From the NCBI RefSeq assembly GCF_001649575.2, contig NC_051439.1, positions 15,869,705 to 15,933,704 of the forward strand: a stretch of 64,000 nucleotides of DNA, in the 5' to 3' direction. This DNA is from Kryptolebias marmoratus. Taxonomy: Eukaryota; Chordata; Actinopteri; Cyprinodontiformes; Rivulidae. The stretch's first letter is position 1; each line of letters begins with the position of its first letter. Shown piece after piece: positions 38,263 to 51,033 of this stretch. A model generated the notes under the pieces. That model had not been told where the DNA came from, did no database searches, and saw nothing but the letters and a program-made list of their open reading frames with translations. Made by a program: the position numbers and the translations under genes.

Positions 38263-41200
38263 CATAACAGGGCAAGACATGAACAGGACTAACAGGAACT
38301 CACAGAAAGGAACAGATTTGAAGTGCAGTCAAAAAGGGAGATTTAAGGAAAAACCTTGTTACCTTTCTTTAAGAGTTGATTTTAAAGTATTCCTTCTTAC
38401 ATAAAACACTGTTAATAGCCAAATTACATTGCTAACTCCCTTTGTAAAAACACTGCATTTTCCCCTAGAACTTTGCGATCATCTGCTGTCAGTTTACTGA
38501 AGGTTCCTCTCAGTAGCTAAAGAAAAAGTGGACATAAAACATTTAATTATGCCCCAACGCTTCGGAACTCACTGTCTATTGATACCGGAGAAAGCAGTTC
38601 AGAAAATATTTTTTAAAAGAAAGCCTAAGACTAATTGGCACCACATTTTTAATTGTGGCCTGCTTTATTTTGAGCAACTTAACTTCCTGTTTATAGGAAA
38701 TGTAAAATATTTGATTAATCAATTCTTTTTTTCATTTTGTACATTTTACCTGCAGCAGTTACTGCTTGTAATTTGGCGCAAGCACTTTGAGCAGTGTTTA
38801 TTTCTACAAATGCATAGTTGCTATTTAAATTAAATGTGATGCTCCGGCACTTGAGATGCAGTATGATGACACACATAAACAGTCAGCCATTATGCAGCGT
38901 TTGTATACAGTAATCAACACTGGCTGCAGTCAGCGTGTCATTAACAACTGGTCTGTTCCAGCTTCTGTGGGTGGATGTGCTGACAGCTGCAACCACCTGA
39001 AGGTGTGTTCACACTACTCCGCTTTATTTTAAATGTCACTTTCATGCTTTCCCATTAGGTTGACAGTGAGTAGCCGCGGGGTGAAAGGAGAAAAGCTTGT
39101 TATTAAAAATTAAAAATAATAACTGTGCTTTATTTTAAAAAACGCAGCAAATCATCTCCTAAATTTGAGCAAATATTCCTCTTTTGTTGCATCTTGTAGT
39201 TAGTAAGGATTAAATGGGGTTTCAGATGAAAAACAGCTGATGGTTTAATCATAAATCCATCAATGACTGGTTTGTGTAAAGCAGGATTTTAGAAAAAAAG
39301 CACAAATCATTATCTCTGACACTGGAGTGTTGTGATTTCTTTTTGTAGCCTGACTGATCAACCTAGTTGATCCGACACGGCTTGATTCTTTATGATCCCA
39401 CGCATTTCACAAGAATCAAGCTGCCTTTTGAGAAACACACCAAACTAAATGAAAAAAAAAAGTTGCCTTCATTATGTCAAAACTCCAAGCGTTCAAAATG
39501 TGCTGCTGTCTTGTCATGAAAATGGCTGTCATGAACTTTCTTCATACAATAGTCGACTGAGGCTAATGAACAGTCTGCTTACAAAAAAAAAAAGAGAGAA
39601 GATTTTAAAGAAATGTATTCAAACACAATTCTTCAAATTTTCTTTATCTTGCATAAAACTTGAAAAATGACAAACAAAACACGAGCAACACTTTCATTTT
39701 ATCTAGGTGAAATAAAAAGAAAAATTTTGGTTAATTTGATTAAATTGTCTGCTCTAATTGACTGTGTTTGATTAAAAAATAACCTGCTGCTTGTTAAATA
39801 ATCACTCCACTGTTTGTTATGACGGATTAATCAGGGCACTAAATAAGTGTGAGGACATTTTGAAGCCTTAAACTTAGAGTCTTTTTGAAACTTTATAGCA
39901 TTTTTCCCTCAACATGAAAATGCAAAAATTAAGCACTCCATGATAGATTATCCATTACAATATAACTTGTTTTTTTTCTAGTTTTACAATAAATGGAATC
40001 ATAATTTACAAAACGTGAATCATGCTGTAATGCCATAATACTTATATGGGAACAATTCTTTATATAAAGACAAATAAGACGTGTCAAATTAAAATAACAC
40101 TTTGTTTTAATCACAGGGAAGTAAGGTTGTCTTCGTCTTTTCAGGCTGTGATGTAGCTGATAGGATTTTTCTCCTTGACATGCAAAAAACAGAACTATAT
40201 GTTGACAGCTTCTCTGACATGATTTAGGACTTTTAATAACAGGTAGGAAAACAGTAAAAAAAGAAAGAAAGACAGAAAAAAGCATTTGCATTGACATTTC
40301 ACAGCTAGTTCCCTTTTGGGTTTATGTTTAGTCGCTCACACATCAATTTCACTGAGAGAAAAAGATATAAAAAAAAACAACCTTAAGATGCATCTCGATT
40401 AGACTGTCGTCTCAGAGAAGACAGAAAGAGATTTATGGCCCCGCAAGAATAAACAGCTGGAACTTATGGGAGCCGTCTGTCTGTGTCAGAATCAGCCTTG
40501 AATTTCCAAGGATAAAAGTCGAGTCACGACTTGGTGGGTGAGGGTCAAAAACATTCAGTGATACATGAGTCTATCATCCAATTTACAAAGCGACCCTGAG
40601 ACAGACTTAACTATTGACTTAAGGACAAATGGGTAGGACGATAACCAACGCTGCATGCTTTAGAGTCCAAAGACATGAATATAACAAAGGTGTGCAGGGA
40701 AAAAAATAAACATCTTACATGTGAGATGTATGAATCCATGAGGGATTGAAGAAAAAAGCTGGTCTGTGCCATAAAATACAGATGTGAAGCTCATTCTTTG
40801 GCAGCTGCAGTCTAAATTATGAAGACAGAGTAACTCAATCTGATCAGGGAAGACCCCAAGCCCACCTCGATTGGGCATCATTTGCATTTTTCCCCTCAAA
40901 AATGGTGATTTATACTCCTTAAATAAAAGCCATCATCCACTGGCAGTTTCTAGCCCACGGTGACTTAATTAATGGCAGCCATATCCACTCTCATATGTGG
41001 AACATGCCTAGGAGTTTGCTTGTCGATCAGCATCTGCCGCCCCTGCAACAAAATATGATCCCAATCAATGCTGTAATGGCTTAGAGGCTGTGGACCTAAT
41101 CGGCCTGGCAGGAACTGCAACATCAGCGACAGGAATGATGGAACATTTAGAGTGTGTGGTAGATGGAGTGTGTGTGGTGGTAGGGAATTAATTTCTGTTT

Positions 41201-41859
41201 TGTGGGTTTGCACCATCGCCAGGGATGTTTCTATCATATGAATTGAACAGGGTTCGGTAATCCGTTCAATGGAATCGTTCAAACATGAATAATACAAATG
41301 CCTGTGATGTAAATATAAATAATATATGAAGAAGGAGGAGATGGGAATATGGACTTGTGTGTGTGTGTGATTATTCTTCCATTTGCTTTAAAAAAACACA
41401 CTAGGGAATTCAAACTGGATGGACATGTAATTAAATGAAGAGTTTACGTGTCTTTTAATTTGGGATACATACTGTATTGAACAAATACAGCACTGTTTTA
41501 CTGTAAAGTAAAAAAACCTTTTGTGTGAAGCAAAATTTAACCCTAAACTTCCCAGTCATAACTTTGCAAATGTAGTGAAGAAAACTCCAAACGTCCAGGT
41601 ACATGAAGGAGACAAAGTACAAAGACGTGCGGACGATCAAATAAAATCTATATGTCGTTGTTGCGTGTAGCTGGTTTAATGTAGACCTTCACGATTTTCA
41701 AAAAAGCATCACCTGAATGTAACATTCAAAGGTATGAGGCAAAAAAAACAAACAAACTAGAGTGCAGACATCATTTAAATGTCACCTGGCTAACAATTGT
41801 GATACCGCAAAGCAAACAACAGGGAGCCATATTCTGCTCTTGATATAACTGGTTTTACT

Positions 41860-42173
41860 GGGGTGGCACAGTGGTGCAGTGGTTAGAGCTGTCGCCTCAC
41901 AGCAAGAAGGTTGCAGGATTGCTTCCCGGCCTGGGCCCTTTCTAGGTGGAGTTTGCATGTTCTCCCTATGCTCCCGTGGGTTTACTCCTGGTACTCCAGT
42001 TTCCTCCCACAGATCAAAAACATTCAGGTTAGGTTAACTGGTAACTCTAAAACTGTCCCTAGGTGTGAGTGAGAGTGTGGATGGTTGTTTGTCTCTATGT
42101 GTCCCTGTGATGGTCTTGCAACCTGTCCCCATGACCCGGAAAGGAGAAGTGAGTAAAGGAAATGGATAGATGA
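41860..42173 (+). mobile_element. tRNA-headed SINE-like dispersed teleost repeat
   Basis: The head GGGTGGCACAGTGGTGCAGT followed by GGTTAGAGCTGTCGCCTC resembles a tRNA-derived polymerase III A box, and GGTTGCAGGATTGCTTCCC sits at the B-box position. The body (GGAGTTTGCATGTTCTCCC, TTTCCTCCCACAGATC, AACATTCAGGTTAGGTTAAC) is the consensus I know as highly repeated in fish. The tail is AATGGATAGATG, a decayed GGAT-type repeat. It is the same family as 9097-9341 in the opposite orientation, but more complete. It is transcriptionally antisense to dlgap2. Confidence 0.75.
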
Positions 42174-42462
42174 TTGAAAGCTGAAAGGAATGTAGGGCTG
42201 TAACTAAGTTTAAATACATCAGCATTTTAGCCAACATGAATATACTAGCTCTTTGAAACAAAGCATGCTCTAGTTGTCTACATCTAAGGCTTCTGTTATT
42301 GCTCTTACAAATGATAAAAGGACATCTAGGGCTACCAAGAGTTACTTAACTGTGTGTAGCATCAAGCATGACTGGAAGATGGAAAGCCATGCAAGCTCTC
42401 CCGATTTATGGAAGCTCAAGCACAAATCTACAAAGCAACTCCAGTAGACAGTGTCTGGATGT

Positions 42463-42493
42463 AAAAAAAAAAAATAATAAAAAAAAAAAAATT
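42463..42493. repeat. A-rich run with TAATAA interruption
   Basis: Two A runs of 12 or more separated by TAATAA; low-complexity sequence close to the hAT-like fragment at 42560. Confidence 0.75.
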
Positions 42494-42559
42494 AGAGAGG
42501 CTAAAAAGCCAAAGTCACACGAGAAAAACTAGTGGTGCAAAAGGATCTTCCCTCTGCTG

Positions 42560-42638
42560 CAGCAAAAACATACCAAATCAAAACTTCAAAGCCAAGGTAC
42601 GTACCAAACCATGATTTCCGTGTACCGTTACACTTCTA
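42560..42638 (-). mobile_element. hAT-type transposon terminal fragment
   Basis: Reverse-complemented, it begins AGAAGTGTAACGGTACACGG and continues AAATCATGGTTTGGTACG. This matches the GTGTAACGGTACAC...TTCGGTACG ends of fish hAT elements. Only one end is present, so it is a fragment with no transposase and no target duplication. Confidence 0.6.
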
Positions 42639-43098
42639 CTGAACAGAGAAACTGATTTATAACAGTGTTCCTGTTTTAATCGGTCTCATGTCAATCATGA
42701 TGAAACATAAGGCACTGAAAAAACAGAAGAAAGAGGAAAGAAATGGGATAAAGAATTAATTACAAAATACCCTTGATGGTTCAGGACACTTTATTACCCT
42801 TTAGCTAGCCAGTTAGGACTAAGGGACAGATCGACAAAGTAAAATGGCATCCTGGTGATGAGATCATAACCTCACAGAAACCCAAATTATTCAGACTGGC
42901 ACATGCTAATGAAATCCAATCTTGTATCCCTTCTATTCATTAAGAAAATTAAGACTGATGTCCTTTGAGAGCTCTACATACAATATATGGGTCCTTGAAC
43001 CCTTCAAGTTTTCATGGTAATTCTTTTGGTACGCAGCAGTGCACATTATAATTTAAAACAGCTCAATATGGGTCCCAAAACAATACCTACATATTATA

Positions 43099-43113
43099 GA
43101 GAGAGAGAGAGAG
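43099..43113. repeat. (GA)n microsatellite
   Basis: Short uninterrupted GA repeat. Confidence 0.8.
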
Positions 43114-43746
43114 CAGCTTTAAAATGCGCTGGTTTCCAGCTTGAAAAATATCATAAATGCGAGTCTTCTAAAAGCCCTGTGGACACATTGAGATTTGGCT
43201 TCATGTGCCTGCTAATGGAAAAAAAAAAATGAAAGAAAAGACCAATGCCCATCTGCACAGTGCATCTGTTCCTCGGTATCACTCAACAATCCTCATTGTA
43301 ATTCACAGATTGGGTTTACTCTTTGGCATGCTGTTTTCGACTTACAACTTTAATTCATTTTTTCTAAAAACATGCGTAAGCCCAGATAATACTTTAATGG
43401 TTGCAAATATCTGGGGGATGAAAAGGTGAAACATATAACTGAAATTTGGAGATTAGGAGTTTATAACCTTTCCACAAACTAAAACTATAAAACCGGAGAG
43501 CATTTCGACATCTAACTGTATGGACGCTGCAAACACTATGAACGAAAACAAGTTAAGTCTTGATTACAGTTTACCTAAACAATGATTAATGATCCAAGTG
43601 TAGTAATCTATCGCCATGTCGGTAGGTGATAATGCCAGACATGTGCTGCTCAGTGGGTATCACAGCAGCACCACCTGGCCTAATGACCCTGTCTCTTACA
43701 AGTCAGCGGGTCCCTGGCTCGACCTGCAGCAGATCAGCTGTGAAAA

Positions 43747-43767
43747 GGAGGAGGAGGAGGAGGAGGA
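43747..43767. repeat. (GGA)n microsatellite
   Basis: Seven GGA units after an AAAA block. The short frame running through it (EEEEEE) is an artefact of the repeat. Confidence 0.85.
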
Positions 43768-45010
43768 CGGGGGAGTAATGGCTGAAGATGTGTTTATCCC
43801 CAGCTCGCACTAAAAAGTGTTAGGTAGCCAAGATATCATCCCAGTGGTGTCACATTTCTCCAGAGCTCAAACAGAGAAGGTGTTAATGTGAAAATTGTTT
43901 GTGGCTGTACCGCAAAAGAATCTAACAAGTAGAAGGATGGTGTTGCACTTTACAGTATTTCAACACATTACTCCCCGCTAGACTTTCAGCTTTCAATTGT
44001 TGTTTTTTTTTTTCAGTACAGCAAAAAAAAAAAAAAATTAAAGTTCTCTTTGAGGATTTATTCGTATTATATTTAATTTAATTCATTCAGTTAATATTCT
44101 CCATTTGGAACCACGCCTGCTCGCTGTGGTCACTGGATTGATGCTTTGCAGTGTCACACCGATGATGTATTGTGGCTGTTACGCCGAGCTGCGACAGAGT
44201 GGGTGGAATTGCATTCTTGTGATGACTGACTGCATGATGTGATGAGCAACAGAAGTAGATGGCAGCAAAGTGACTCATGTAGTCCATGTTAATGTGACCG
44301 CATGAGGGCATTTGGTCACTTTATAGACAGTTTTGTTGTTAATCAGTCTCTGGGGCCTGAAAAGTAACTTTTACAACAAAGGTTAGAGTTTATGACATTT
44401 TTTAGCACAGCCTACATGAAAAAAAGGCAAGCATGAAAATTTAGTCTTGAAATATAATTGATTTTTTACTTGTTTGAGAAAAAGCACCTGCCTGTTTAAC
44501 AATTCATTGAAGAAAGTCACCAACCAGCATCTATGTTAAAAAGCAGTCTAAAAAGAACTCAGATTGTCCCTAAATGTTAATTTTCACTATCTGACCTGGA
44601 CATGACTTTTTCTTTAATCTGACATATTTACCAAAAAATGACAAATAGGAATTGAGGTTGCATTATCTACTGCGTAATGGGTTTTTTACCATTTTACAGG
44701 CAAAATTAAGTCAGCGACCTGTGCTTTTTAACTACAAACCATCTGCACCTTTCAGGGATTAAAACCTACTCATTTAGATTTACAGTAACAACGAGGCTTT
44801 CACATTAATGCATATTGGAAATCCTCTTTAACTGTTACACCAGCAAGAACAAAAGAAACCTGGGTATCACAAAAAAAAAACTGTGTGCGCTCATCTGGCA
44901 TCTTATGATACCAGATTAATTTTGGTTGCTGGTAGAAAAGCTTTTTTAACAAGTGCATACGCAACAAACCCGTGTGCATATTAAAGGCCTAGCATTCCTT
45001 GAAGGACACA

Positions 45011-45319
45011 GTTAAAGCTGTTTTGATGAAAACTTGAAAATAACGTCATACACAATCTCATCTGATATTGCGGGATGTTACACTCATCTTGCGTGATTGT
45101 ACATGATCTGTTTGTTGATAAGGTGTGTGTTGTGAATGACTGTCAGCTACTACCACACCAAATTTTAGCTCAAAAGCTGTAAAATTTACTGAGGCAAGGC
45201 TAAGGTCAGGTGGCAGTCATCTTGTATTTGGTTGACTTCAAAAGTTAATCACTTGTAGATGTCAACGAAATGATTACTTTCTGAAAGCTTCATTGAAACC
45301 TCTATTCATGAGATTTTTG
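45011..45319 (+). repeat. Copy B of a local three-copy dispersed repeat
   Basis: It contains CAGCTACTACCACACCAAAT, TTTTAGCTCAA, GTGGCAGTCATCTTGTATTT, TTGTAGATGTCAACGAAATG and CTTTCTGAAAGCTTCATTG in this order. The same series appears in copy C in reverse orientation with roughly three quarters of bases shared by eye. No coding frame or terminal repeat is evident. Confidence 0.75.
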
Positions 45320-46904
45320 ATTCATGGTAAATCAAACAAACACTTCAGCAATGGCTAATAAAAATAGCAAACTGAAGGAATTATTGTGCTTTAAACTGCA
45401 ATGCCTTTAATTAGGAAATAATCAGAAAAGGTTAAAGTTGTGGCAGACTACATTAAACTGACCGGCCTCTTTGAGCCATACAGCAGAAATTGCGATATTA
45501 TTCCGTCAAGTTCTTCCACGTGTATTTGATGTTAATGCACACTAGTTTTCAATGTCATCAGAGCAGTTTCTTTACTGACACAAAGCACTGACTCTTTCTA
45601 GGACAGGTCAGTGCAGGACATTGTGAATCAGCAATATCAGTTGACTGCAACACGTGTTAGCTGATCAGGGAGCAATATGTTATTTCAAAACCTGGTGTTA
45701 GCCGCAGCATGATGTGTTTTTAAATGTTAGAGCTGTGGAAGTACGAAGACAGCTGAGCAAGGCATGAGAGAGAATATTTTACCACACGTGAAGGGATCTG
45801 GATGATTTGTTCATATGGGTTTGAGTCTGATGTTGTTAAAGAATTACACACTTGTGCACAGATTTGTGTCTGTGCTGAGAGAAACAGTAATTTCACAAAG
45901 GATTATTTCAAGACGTCCACAGCCATATTAAACAATGCCTGGGAATCAAGACTGAAATGAGAAAACAAGTTCATAAACTGGTGGTGTTTTTGACCTTCCA
46001 GTCATGCACAGAGTATGTATGCTGCCGAGTTCTGGTTGAAGATTAGATTAGATTTAGAAGACAAAAGTTGATTATTTTGCACCTAAAGCTTTATATAAAC
46101 AAAACAAATCACTGACAATGTTTGCCCTTTCAGAGGTCCTTTGGTGAAAGATGCTCAACTTGAAACAGCTGTTTGATTTATGTCTCCTTTCATTAAATTT
46201 ACAGATACTGCAGCTGGAAATGCAACAAATACATGTCCAGAGGACCATCTCCAAGAAAAGACCTCCCACCTGACCCCACTTTACGCTTGATAGATGCAAA
46301 CACTCACTCTCTACATTTCTATTTCTTCTTCGCTCTGCGTGTCTCTTTAACTCTGAAGTTTTAGCAATGATGACTCACTTTTCCTCTAAGACAGTGTAGT
46401 TCCACCTTTGACCCATCTCCTTTGGTGGCTTGTCTGCGGGGAGCACAGTGTGGCCACTGCACATCAGAACTGATACTACTATCCGTCACAGGTCTTGTCA
46501 TCACTGTTCAGCCTAAGGCACAACCCGGGACTTGAAAGTTTGGTGGCTGAAATCGCGGCCCTGAAACACAAAACCGAGCATCGTATCTGATCCGAGTTAC
46601 CTTTTAAAATGGCAAACTGCAATTTTAGCACATCGTTGTAGATGGTTTGAAACACTTTACAGCGGAACAATAATAATCTAACAGAATTACATGATTTTTA
46701 ATTTGCAAGTGCTTGGTGAGTGATACAATTAACCACGATTTATTCATCACTTCCTATAAGAATATTACTCAGACTTGTCAAAGCGATGTTTTTTCATTGC
46801 TACGCTGACAGAATCATGCACCAGAATGTCGTCACATGGCTAAAAACTGCTCAAAGCATCACTTTTTATCGCCTGCCGCTGAAGGCAGATAATTAATGTT
46901 TTGA

Positions 46905-46957
46905 CTGTGTGTGTGGGTGTGTGTGCGTGGGTGTGTGTCTGTGTGTCTGTGTGTGCT
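46905..46957. repeat. (GT)n-rich microsatellite, interrupted
   Basis: GT repeats broken by GGGT, GCGT and CTGT units. Confidence 0.85.
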
Positions 46958-46982
46958 CGTTTGTTTGTACCATTAACAAAAT

Positions 46983-47345
46983 GTCTCATGAGTAGAAAAA
47001 TTTGAATGAAACTCTCAGAAAGTGATCATTGGACGAACATCTACAGCTGATATACTTTTGGAGTCAATCCCACTCAAGATGGCTGCCACAACTAATTAAC
47101 CTTCGCAAACTCAACAATTCTGATAGTTTAGTCAGTTTCACAGATATTGAGCTAGAATTTGGTGTGGTAGTAGCTGAGTGTCATCCTCTGAGCATCAGCA
47201 CATCTCGTAAGATATGTCTGTGGTGGTCACCATCAATCAAACTCTTTCATGAAAGGCGGCACCTTTATTTTAAAGTTATTATTAGCTCTACAGCACGTCC
47301 TTCTGCATCAAAAGCTGAAACTCTAAATATGCTTTCCATAAAGCA
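46983..47345 (-). repeat. Copy C of a local three-copy dispersed repeat
   Basis: Reverse-complemented, it gives CAGCTACTACCACACCAAAT, TCTAGCTCAATATCTGTGAA, GTGGCAGCCATCTTGAGTGG, CTGTAGATGTTCGTCCAATG and CACTTTCTGAGAGTTTCATT, parallel to copy B. The 106-residue open frame on the plus strand here (47029-47349) is a shadow of the repeat, not a gene. Confidence 0.75.
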
Positions 47346-47760
47346 CTGACTGTATTTCTTCTATTTTTAGCAAAATTCAACACAAGCAGTGACAAACTGT
47401 GACACCTGCTGACTAACAGGAAAAATACACGGAAACAACAAAAAGGTGAGTCACAAGTGTTTTTACATGGAAAATGAGTGTGACAGACTTGTTAAGCTGC
47501 TAATGTCTGCTCCTCTCAGACGTCAAGTCAAGACACTTTCAACAGATTTCTGAATCATTGGTGCCACTTCCCGGATGTCATGCCATGGTCTGTGTTTGGT
47601 ATCAGACCGTGTGAACTACTGTGAAGTAATGCAGCGAGAAGCCCTGCGAGAGATGTGCTGAGATCAAACTGAAGGCAGAATAAGCTGCACTGTTGCGGCA
47701 TCCCTCCGCCCACACACTCACCCTGCTCCCTCACATGTGCGTACTCTCTCTGCTGGAGAA

Positions 47761-47806
47761 TGTGTGTGTGTGTAATCACTGTATATCCATGTGTGTGTGT
47801 GTGTTT
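47761..47806. repeat. Two (TG)n tracts
   Basis: Two TG runs separated by TAATCACTGTATATCCA. Confidence 0.85.
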
Positions 47807-47914
47807 GTCCCACATATATTCGTCACAAATTCATTTCTATGCCACTTTCCCCATGTTTTCTTTATTTTTTATTTTTTGGTTCACTGTCACAATCCCTCCC
47901 ACCTCTCCCTTTCT

Positions 47915-47932
47915 TTTTTTTTTTTTTTTTTT
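47915..47932. repeat. poly-T run
   Basis: About 18 consecutive T at the end of a C/T-rich segment. Confidence 0.75.
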
Positions 47933-48560
47933 AAATCTCTCTTCTTTTCTCTCCCACTCGCTCACAGTCACTAAAACGTGCACCCATCTCTCCGCCCACG
48001 TACGCAGTTGGCACGGGTGAGTCCCCCAACAAGCAGCAAGGCTTGGCATGGGGCTATGCAAAGAAATACAAAAATCGTTGCGGCACCACTGCCTAATGGC
48101 GTCTCCATGGCAACTAAGGGAGCAGGGCCCTATGAGGTGTGTCAAACAAACACAGGATTTTAAACCTTAGCAAAAATAATAAAAAAAAACAATAACCCGG
48201 AAACAAAACACAACGCCATATTTGCCTCACTACTGTTTACAACACACTTCTACGCATCAGTGCACAATAACTAATATGGAGGATGGAGCATGGGCAAAAA
48301 AAAACCCCAAACAAAACAACTAAAAAAATCATTTTAGCTTAACAAATTTTAATCATAAGAGAAAATTAAACTGCATGGGATCTTAATATTGTCTGCTATT
48401 TAGAGTTTATAGGTGATCCTATATGACAATTATATATTTTAAAAAATACTAATATTCTCTGTGCACAGTATTAGAAAGCTGTTTTTACAACCCTGACTGT
48501 TTCTTTATAAAATCTCAAGAGTTTTCAAGTGTGATGATAAAAAATACTGATGCAAGAATT

Positions 48561-48590
48561 ACCTATAATAATAATGATAATAATAATAGT
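48561..48590. repeat. (AAT)n-type microsatellite
   Basis: ATAATAATAATGATAATAAT followed by further AAT units; imperfect. No LINE tail motif next to it. Confidence 0.7.
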
Positions 48591-50811
48591 AGATGAAGAA
48601 GTATGAGCTCTTTAACAGCAATATTTGTATGTTTTTCTTTTTTTTTTTTTTTTTATCTCTGCAGCACAAATTATGCACACTGGCAGTTGCACTATCTCAC
48701 AGGAAAGAGACTGTGCCAGAGCATCAGATGTTTTATTATCCATTGACTTTTGACCAAAGGGATTAAGGTGTGTCAGCAAACTGCTGGTGGGGCTAAGGGG
48801 AGGAAAAGCATTGCAGCTGAAGTAGCTTATTGGAGTGTAACTTTAAAGAGACTGGTCGGAGTGGTGCCTTCAAGTAGCAAAGAGCTTGTCCTGTTTCAGT
48901 GCATGAGTCATTTGGCCTCAAAGTGTTACCTGTTGTTTGGAAATTTGATCTTCGGCAGTGACTTAAAATGATTCGCAACCTATCGACTGGCTAGCGACAG
49001 GGAAAAAGATGGAAATCGAAAAGGCAAGGCAAAGAGAGCGCAGGTGAGCGACAAAGAATAAAAAAAATGGGTGCAGAGATGCATCAGTTTAAGAAGAAGG
49101 AAAGGCTTTCTTCTCTTGTTTTGGGTTCCGTTCAAGATTCCCATCAGGAGGTAGTCCTTCATCTGAAGAGGCAGCTGTTCAGAGCCTCAGTGACACGCAG
49201 CGTGTTTGCTGCTGGTGGATGGTGTTTTTGTGTAAGCTCTCCAGAAAAAGGGAGTTGAAAAAGTCAATGGGGCTCAGCTTGAAGTCTAAACTATTATAAC
49301 AGCAGACAGATTGTGAGCTAACAGTTGATTACGCCTCGTGCAAACATCCAACAAACATAAACACAGCGCACTGCAAACACACCAGTGGCTGATCATCTAC
49401 AGCAAGCAGGACGCCTCATTCCACATCAGAGCACCAAACTGACCTAATAGAAGAGTTCATACAGTCATTCAGAGAGTGTAACATTGTTGACTATACACAA
49501 GCCGCCGTCATGGCCCTTTTTTTCAAATGCCAGATACTGGAATGATGATGATCCATTTCAAATTCAATGTTCTGTCAAACACATTTCTTGCCATTGAACT
49601 CCCTGCAGCTGCAGACTGGAGAGGAGAAGTGCATCTTTATGTGTGTAAGCACTTCACTCCCTCCCATTTGTTTCTACTGGATGGGTAACAATGTGGTTTC
49701 CTAAGCTGAGTAAATCAACATAAGTGGTCTGCAAACCATGAAATCCGAGCATTGCAAATATGATTTATCACTGTAGCAAATTCAAACAGAGCTGAATTAA
49801 TGTCCTTAAATGAATCAGTCTGGCGTCCGTTTTAAAATTCCTTCCTTTGCTTTGCTCAGATTAAAATGTGTACCTGAAAGCCATTAACACAAGTACATTC
49901 TCCGAATAATATTACTAGGTGCTAATGGCAATATTCAGTTCATGGATTTGTTGCTATCACTATATGTCAAGACAGATAGATGACAGGCTGTGGGATTCTT
50001 CAATGCTGTCACTCACAGACAAGTGTTTTTGTTTTTTTTTCATTGTTTACAAGGCTGAATGTTTCAGCTTCTGCGAATATTGCTGTCAAGAGTTGCTGTA
50101 AGGCCGATGTCCCACATATTCAATGTGAGCCGCCAAGAACAGAAACAATGGCTTCTTCCATCTGTGCTTTCTTTAAACTGCTAATTTGGCCTTTTTTTTT
50201 AGTGCCCATTGGTGGTTACGGGGAAGCGCTTGTAGTACGTAGTAAAGTCGAAACTAACCAATCATGGCACACATATTGGCCATGTTAAACGCAACAAAAG
50301 GGAAACACATCCTTATTAGGTTTTAAGAGAGCAGTTTGTGCTCGTCTCAGCTTAGTTGGAAGTAGAGACATCGAAGGAGACAAACAAACAAGACAACCTC
50401 CGGAACCGTCACCATCAGCCAGGTTAATGCAGACTAAGGACCAAAAATTAACATCATTCAAAGGTTCAATAAATGTTTACATTCAGTATGGCAGCTAAAT
50501 AAATTGACATCACTGGCCCAGCGGTCTTTAAGTCCTTTGTAATTGCAGTGCTGTCTTTTTGTGTTCCTACTGAATCTAATACAACTCTCTTTGTCCACCA
50601 TATCAGTGGGTTTTACAGCACCAATGTCTGTTGGGGTTAAAGTGTACACAAATGATGCTCTTTTTTTAAATATAAGTGGTAATCAAGTTCTAAACATTTT
50701 GCTATCATTCAACTTACTTTAAAGTGATCAAATTTAAATGTTGACAACTCTGTTGTGGTATAACACATCAAAGATTATAGTGATGATTCAGACTTATTTC
50801 AAGTTGTCACT

Positions 50812-50819
50812 ATGTATTC
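50812..50819. repeat. Target-site duplication of the hAT MITE (left; right copy at 51034-51041)
   Basis: ATGTATTC is repeated exactly on both sides of the element, giving precise boundaries and the pre-insertion sequence GTCACT-ATGTATTC-CTTTG. Confidence 0.92.
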
Positions 50820-51033
50820 CATGGATGTCCAATCCTGGTCCTCGAGGGCCACCATGCTGCATGTTTTACTTGTTCCTCTGCTCCAACACACCTGATCTGA
50901 ATCAATGGGTGATTAACAGGCTTCTGCAGAACATGAAGAGGTAATTTAACCTCTGAATCAGGTGTGTTGGAGCAGGGAAACAAGGAAAACATGCAGGATA
51001 GTGGCCCTCGAGGACCAGGATTGGACACCCCTG
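50820..51033. mobile_element. Foldback hAT MITE with 8-bp target duplication
   Basis: A 214-bp palindrome-like element. The left arm starts CATGGATGTCCAATCCTGG and the right arm, reverse-complemented, starts CAGGGGTGTCCAATCCTGG. Both continue TCCTCGAGGGCCAC with few differences, and the arms pair again through CAACACACCTGAT. It is flanked by a perfect direct repeat ATGTATTC (50812-50819 and 51034-51041), the 8-bp target duplication diagnostic of the hAT superfamily. It has no coding capacity and would have moved using a transposase from elsewhere. Several open frames crossing it are products of the palindrome. Confidence 0.92.

Noticed and set aside
39929..40297. 122-residue minus-strand open frame
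   Set aside because: AT-rich intron, no domain, no support beyond length.
46905..47806. CRISPR-like or satellite array
   Set aside because: The repeats are simple GT microsatellites and two dispersed repeat copies, with no regular repeat-spacer pattern.
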